From Pedosphaera sp. (GTDB lineage: Bacteria; Verrucomicrobiota; Verrucomicrobiae; Limisphaerales; Pedosphaeraceae): DNA of 7,200 nucleotides. Both the position numbers and the translations under genes were made by a program. Positions 5,943 through 7,200 of the stretch are shown piece by piece (position 1 is the stretch's first letter; each line of letters opens with the position of its first letter). The stretch is taken from positions 1 to 7,200 of the forward strand of contig JAQGPB010000089.1 in NCBI GenBank assembly GCA_028293265.1, given 5' to 3'. Below the pieces are notes generated by a model that saw nothing but the letters and a program-made list of their open reading frames with translations, was not told where the DNA came from and did no database searches.

Positions 5943-6282
5943 AGAAGCAGTTTTTTCGGTCGGGAGGGGTTTTGCAGGTGGCACACCCGATTTTTCAGGT
6001 CGCCCAACCTCTTTGTTCCCACGCAGTTAGGAGTCGGGTGAAAAACGACCCCGGAATTTTGGGTCAAAAAAGGGGGTCAAATGCAGAAAAAACGCACTTT
6101 TTGCGTGTAGGGAAAAAAGTTATTTTTGAGCCCCAAAAAAGTCGGGTTTTTTTGAAAGTACGGAACCCCTGCAAACATTGGGCGCGTCCGCCTTTTTTTC
6201 ACAAAGATTCATCCAATAAAAAAAACGTGTCAAACCTACCGTAGGTTTCATTTTTCGGGGACCCGTCTGGGAAGATGGTTCC
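5943..6282. other. Non-coding stretch with homopolymer runs
   Basis: No credible gene is visible. The stretch is rich in A, T and G runs, contrasting with its GC-rich neighbours. Short stems include GACCC/GGGTC (6047-6051 and 6061-6065), which on the minus strand is followed by GTTTTT, and ACGCA/TGCGT (6092-6096 and 6102-6106). It ends with a palindrome ahead of the lipoprotein gene. Open frames crossing it begin in the palindromic element upstream and look incidental. Confidence 0.45.
6232..6248. promoter_or_regulatory. 17-base palindrome upstream of the lipoprotein gene
   Basis: AAACCTACCGTAGGTTT is a perfect odd palindrome, with eight-base arms around a central C. It ends 34 bases before the ATG at 6283. 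Its position and symmetry suit a dimeric regulator's operator. No flanking -35/-10 pair is convincing, and no regulator is identified. Confidence 0.35.
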
Positions 6283-6735
6283 ATGATAAATAAAAACATA
6301 GTTAGTGTAGATGGTGCAGCGTTCGGACTGACGGAATCCGCCTCGTCACCCCGGCGGCTCCGTGGGCCGCGTCACTGGTCCCAAATCTCCCTCCGCCGTC
6401 CGCTCTCCGCGCTCGGCCTGGCCGGCTTGCTGGCCACGGCGGGGTGCAGTTTGCGGCAGGCTTATCCCGAGACGCAGATTCGCGGTTACATCAACGGCCA
6501 GCCGTTCTCGGTGCAGGCGCCGAAGGATTCCAGCCTCACCGGCTTCGATGCCATGGCGGAAACGAACGGCACAATCCATGTCCACATTGACAGCCTGCAA
6601 TCGTCGCTCAATCCCACCAATCTGGCGAATGCCGCGAACGGCCAGGCGGCGATTGTCACCGCGACGGGCCAGGTGATCAACCAGGCGATTCAAACCGCGA
6701 CGACGACGGCGCTCAAGGCGGCAACGGTGCCGTGA
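6283..6735 (+). CDS. Probable small lipoprotein, function unknown
   Basis: A 150-residue protein, not recognised. Residues about 38-55 form a lipoprotein signal: basic LRRPLSA, a hydrophobic core LGLAGLLATAG, then Cys55 in ATAGCSLRQ. The mature part of about 96 residues begins SLRQAYPETQIRGYINGQPF, followed by a likely beta-sheet segment (FDAMAETNGTIHVHIDSLQ), then a Gln/Ala/Thr-rich helical tail (TGQVINQAIQTATTTALKAA). The ATG at 6283 has GGGAAG about eight bases upstream. It gives an unusually long 37-residue run before the signal, so a downstream non-ATG start remains possible. Thr instead of Leu at position -3 makes the lipobox imperfect. The compact size and repetitive helical tail are reminiscent of small phage or envelope accessory lipoproteins, which is only an impression. 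The next gene on this strand starts about 180 bases on, beyond repeats. Confidence 0.65.
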   Translation: MINKNIVSVDGAAFGLTESASSPRRLRGPRHWSQISLRRPLSALGLAGLLATAGCSLRQAYPETQIRGYINGQPFSVQAPKDSSLTGFDAMAETNGTIHVHIDSLQSSLNPTNLANAANGQAAIVTATGQVINQAIQTATTTALKAATVP

Positions 6736-6751
6736 AATGGAAGCCTGGAAT

Positions 6752-6876
6752 GAAAGCTCCAAGCACCAACATCCAAGCTCCAGAGAAGCTCCAAACATCA
6801 AGCACCAAACACCATCGTTCGAGATTTGGAGCTTGGATGTTCTCTGGATGTTGGAGCTTGGTGCTTGGAGCTTTTC
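6752..6876. repeat. Inverted heptamer repeat (GCTCCAA/GCACCAA type)
   Basis: The left half (6755-6814) is built from seven-base units: AGCTCCA, AGCACCA, ACATCCA, AGCTCCA, then a GAGA interruption, AGCTCCA, AACATCA, AGCACCA and AACACCA. The right half (about 6823-6876) carries the same units in inverted order and orientation (TGGAGCT, TGGATGT, TGGTGCT). The halves can therefore form a long imperfect stem around 6815-6822. Tracts of this sort are familiar as dispersed repeats in PVC and other large genomes, from memory. It fills the gap after the lipoprotein gene. Confidence 0.75.
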
Positions 6877-6909
6877 ACGCATCACGCATCACGCACCACG
6901 CAACACGAT
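6875..6909. repeat. Short tandem heptamer TCACGCA
   Basis: There are three perfect copies of TCACGCA (6875-6895), then two diverged units, CCACGCA and ACACGAT. The tract abuts the inverted heptamer repeat on its left and lies just before the start of the last gene. Confidence 0.75.
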
Positions 6910-6916
6910 CACAGTT

Positions 6917-7200
6917 ATGGCCACTGACAACGGACCACTGACAACAAACATCGGCTTCATCGGCTTCACCTACGTCACCGGCTTTGTTTCTTCGGGCATT
7001 GCCTATGCGGAACGCTGGAACCGGCGCGCGGCGGTGACGGTGACACACACCCTGGTGGCGAGCGGCCCAAACGAGGCGATTGAGGCGCACATTGATGAAG
7101 GCGTCGCGCGCGTGTCGCTGGACAAATATTTGAAGGATGCGAATTGCCGGATTTTTTTCCGCCAGCCGCGGGGTTGGACGCCGGAACTGGGCGCGCGGAT
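6917..7200 (+). CDS. Partial gene, possible permuted NlpC/P60 (YiiX-like) hydrolase
   Basis: The first 94 codons of a gene that runs off the window. Residues about 12-94 read NIGFIGFTYVTGFVSSGIAY..., then VTHTLVASGPNEAIEAHIDE, GVARVSLDKYL and CRIFFRQPRGW. This order recalls circularly permuted papain-like (YiiX/LRAT-type) hydrolases: an early segment with SxxI, then a conserved His in a strand (here TH), then an IEA...GV segment and a strand ending in R.P. In that family the catalytic Cys comes later, outside the window, so the call is provisional. No ribosome site precedes ATG at 6917, and the first eleven residues (MATDNGPLTTN) are encoded by a heptamer repeat, so the true start may differ. 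Such enzymes can act on cell-wall peptides or acyl groups; the lipoprotein just upstream may be an envelope partner. Confidence 0.55.
   Translation, partial: MATDNGPLTTNIGFIGFTYVTGFVSSGIAYAERWNRRAAVTVTHTLVASGPNEAIEAHIDEGVARVSLDKYLKDANCRIFFRQPRGWTPELGAR
6922..6949. repeat. Heptamer tract overlapping a gene start
   Basis: Four consecutive units, CACTGAC, AACGGAC, CACTGAC and AACAAAC, match the heptamers in the right arm of the inverted repeat at 4558-4584. The tract starts three bases after the ATG at 6917 and is read as codons 2-11 of the last gene. Confidence 0.65.

Noticed and set aside
6047..6070. Rho-independent terminator at GACCC...GGGTC
   Set aside because: The stem is only five base pairs. 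The U-run is on the minus strand, and no minus-strand gene lies close enough to use it.
5663..6244. A 193-codon open frame on the + strand, with large open frames opposite it on the minus strand
   Set aside because: It is read straight through the nested palindromic element and the homopolymer stretch. The translation simply mirrors the palindromes on both strands and has no recognisable domain.
1..7200. A prophage or new defence island anchored by the repressor and the right-end genes
   Set aside because: No integrase, portal, terminase, capsid, nuclease, helicase or toxin gene is visible. The genes between are ordinary chromosomal or hypothetical, and no attachment sites are evident.

Overview
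The window looks like chromosomal DNA of a GC-rich bacterium, most likely a member of the Verrucomicrobiota (Pedosphaera-like soil lineages). The basis is the long secreted protein at 2339-4207. Its N-terminal FTYQGR...LDFGN..FDG...PLTPTPYA domain, its GNGAxxTN linker and its SSADGTKLVA propeller repeats are an architecture I associate with verrucomicrobial and related PVC genomes. The abundant intergenic palindromes and seven-base tandem repeats fit the same picture. This placement is inference; no rRNA or other phylogenetic marker is present.

Layout. (1) 85-753 (+): a LexA/phage-cI-like repressor, with an XRE helix-turn-helix and an S24 autoprotease domain. (2) 751-988: a repeat-rich gap bounded by near-perfect 18-base inverted repeats, holding REP-like hairpins and a G-quadruplex motif. 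(3) 994-2097 (-): a YhbW/MsnO8-type luciferase-like flavin oxidoreductase, convergent with the repressor. (4) 2098-2338: the divergent intergenic region. (5) 2339-4207 (+): a secreted beta-propeller protein with seven repeats. (6) 4325-4489 (+) and 4592-4792 (-): two small orphan proteins, convergent and separated by an inverted heptamer repeat. (7) 4793-5246: no recognisable gene. (8) 5247-5609 (+): a small protein with two membrane segments. (9) 5610-6282: non-coding. It contains a 239-base nested palindromic element (5704-5942), then a stretch rich in homopolymer runs that ends in a 17-base palindrome just ahead of the next gene. (10) 6283-6735 (+): a probable lipoprotein. (11) 6736-6949: heptamer-repeat tracts. 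(12) 6917-7200 (+): the start of a gene running off the window, possibly a permuted NlpC/P60 (YiiX-like) hydrolase.

The genes do not form an evident operon or pathway; most look monocistronic. The repressor could control an SOS-like or prophage-related regulon, but its targets are not identifiable here. The lipoprotein and the candidate hydrolase at the right end are co-directional and could be an envelope-related pair, though repeats separate them.

The most notable content is the non-coding architecture. Gaps between genes carry different classes of structured repeat: a MITE-like interval with inverted ends, a composite palindrome built from four CAACCTC-NNN-GAGGTTG units plus two long hairpins, and several heptamer-phased tracts. 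One heptamer tract seems to supply the start region of a coding sequence. I see no convincing new defence or mobile system.
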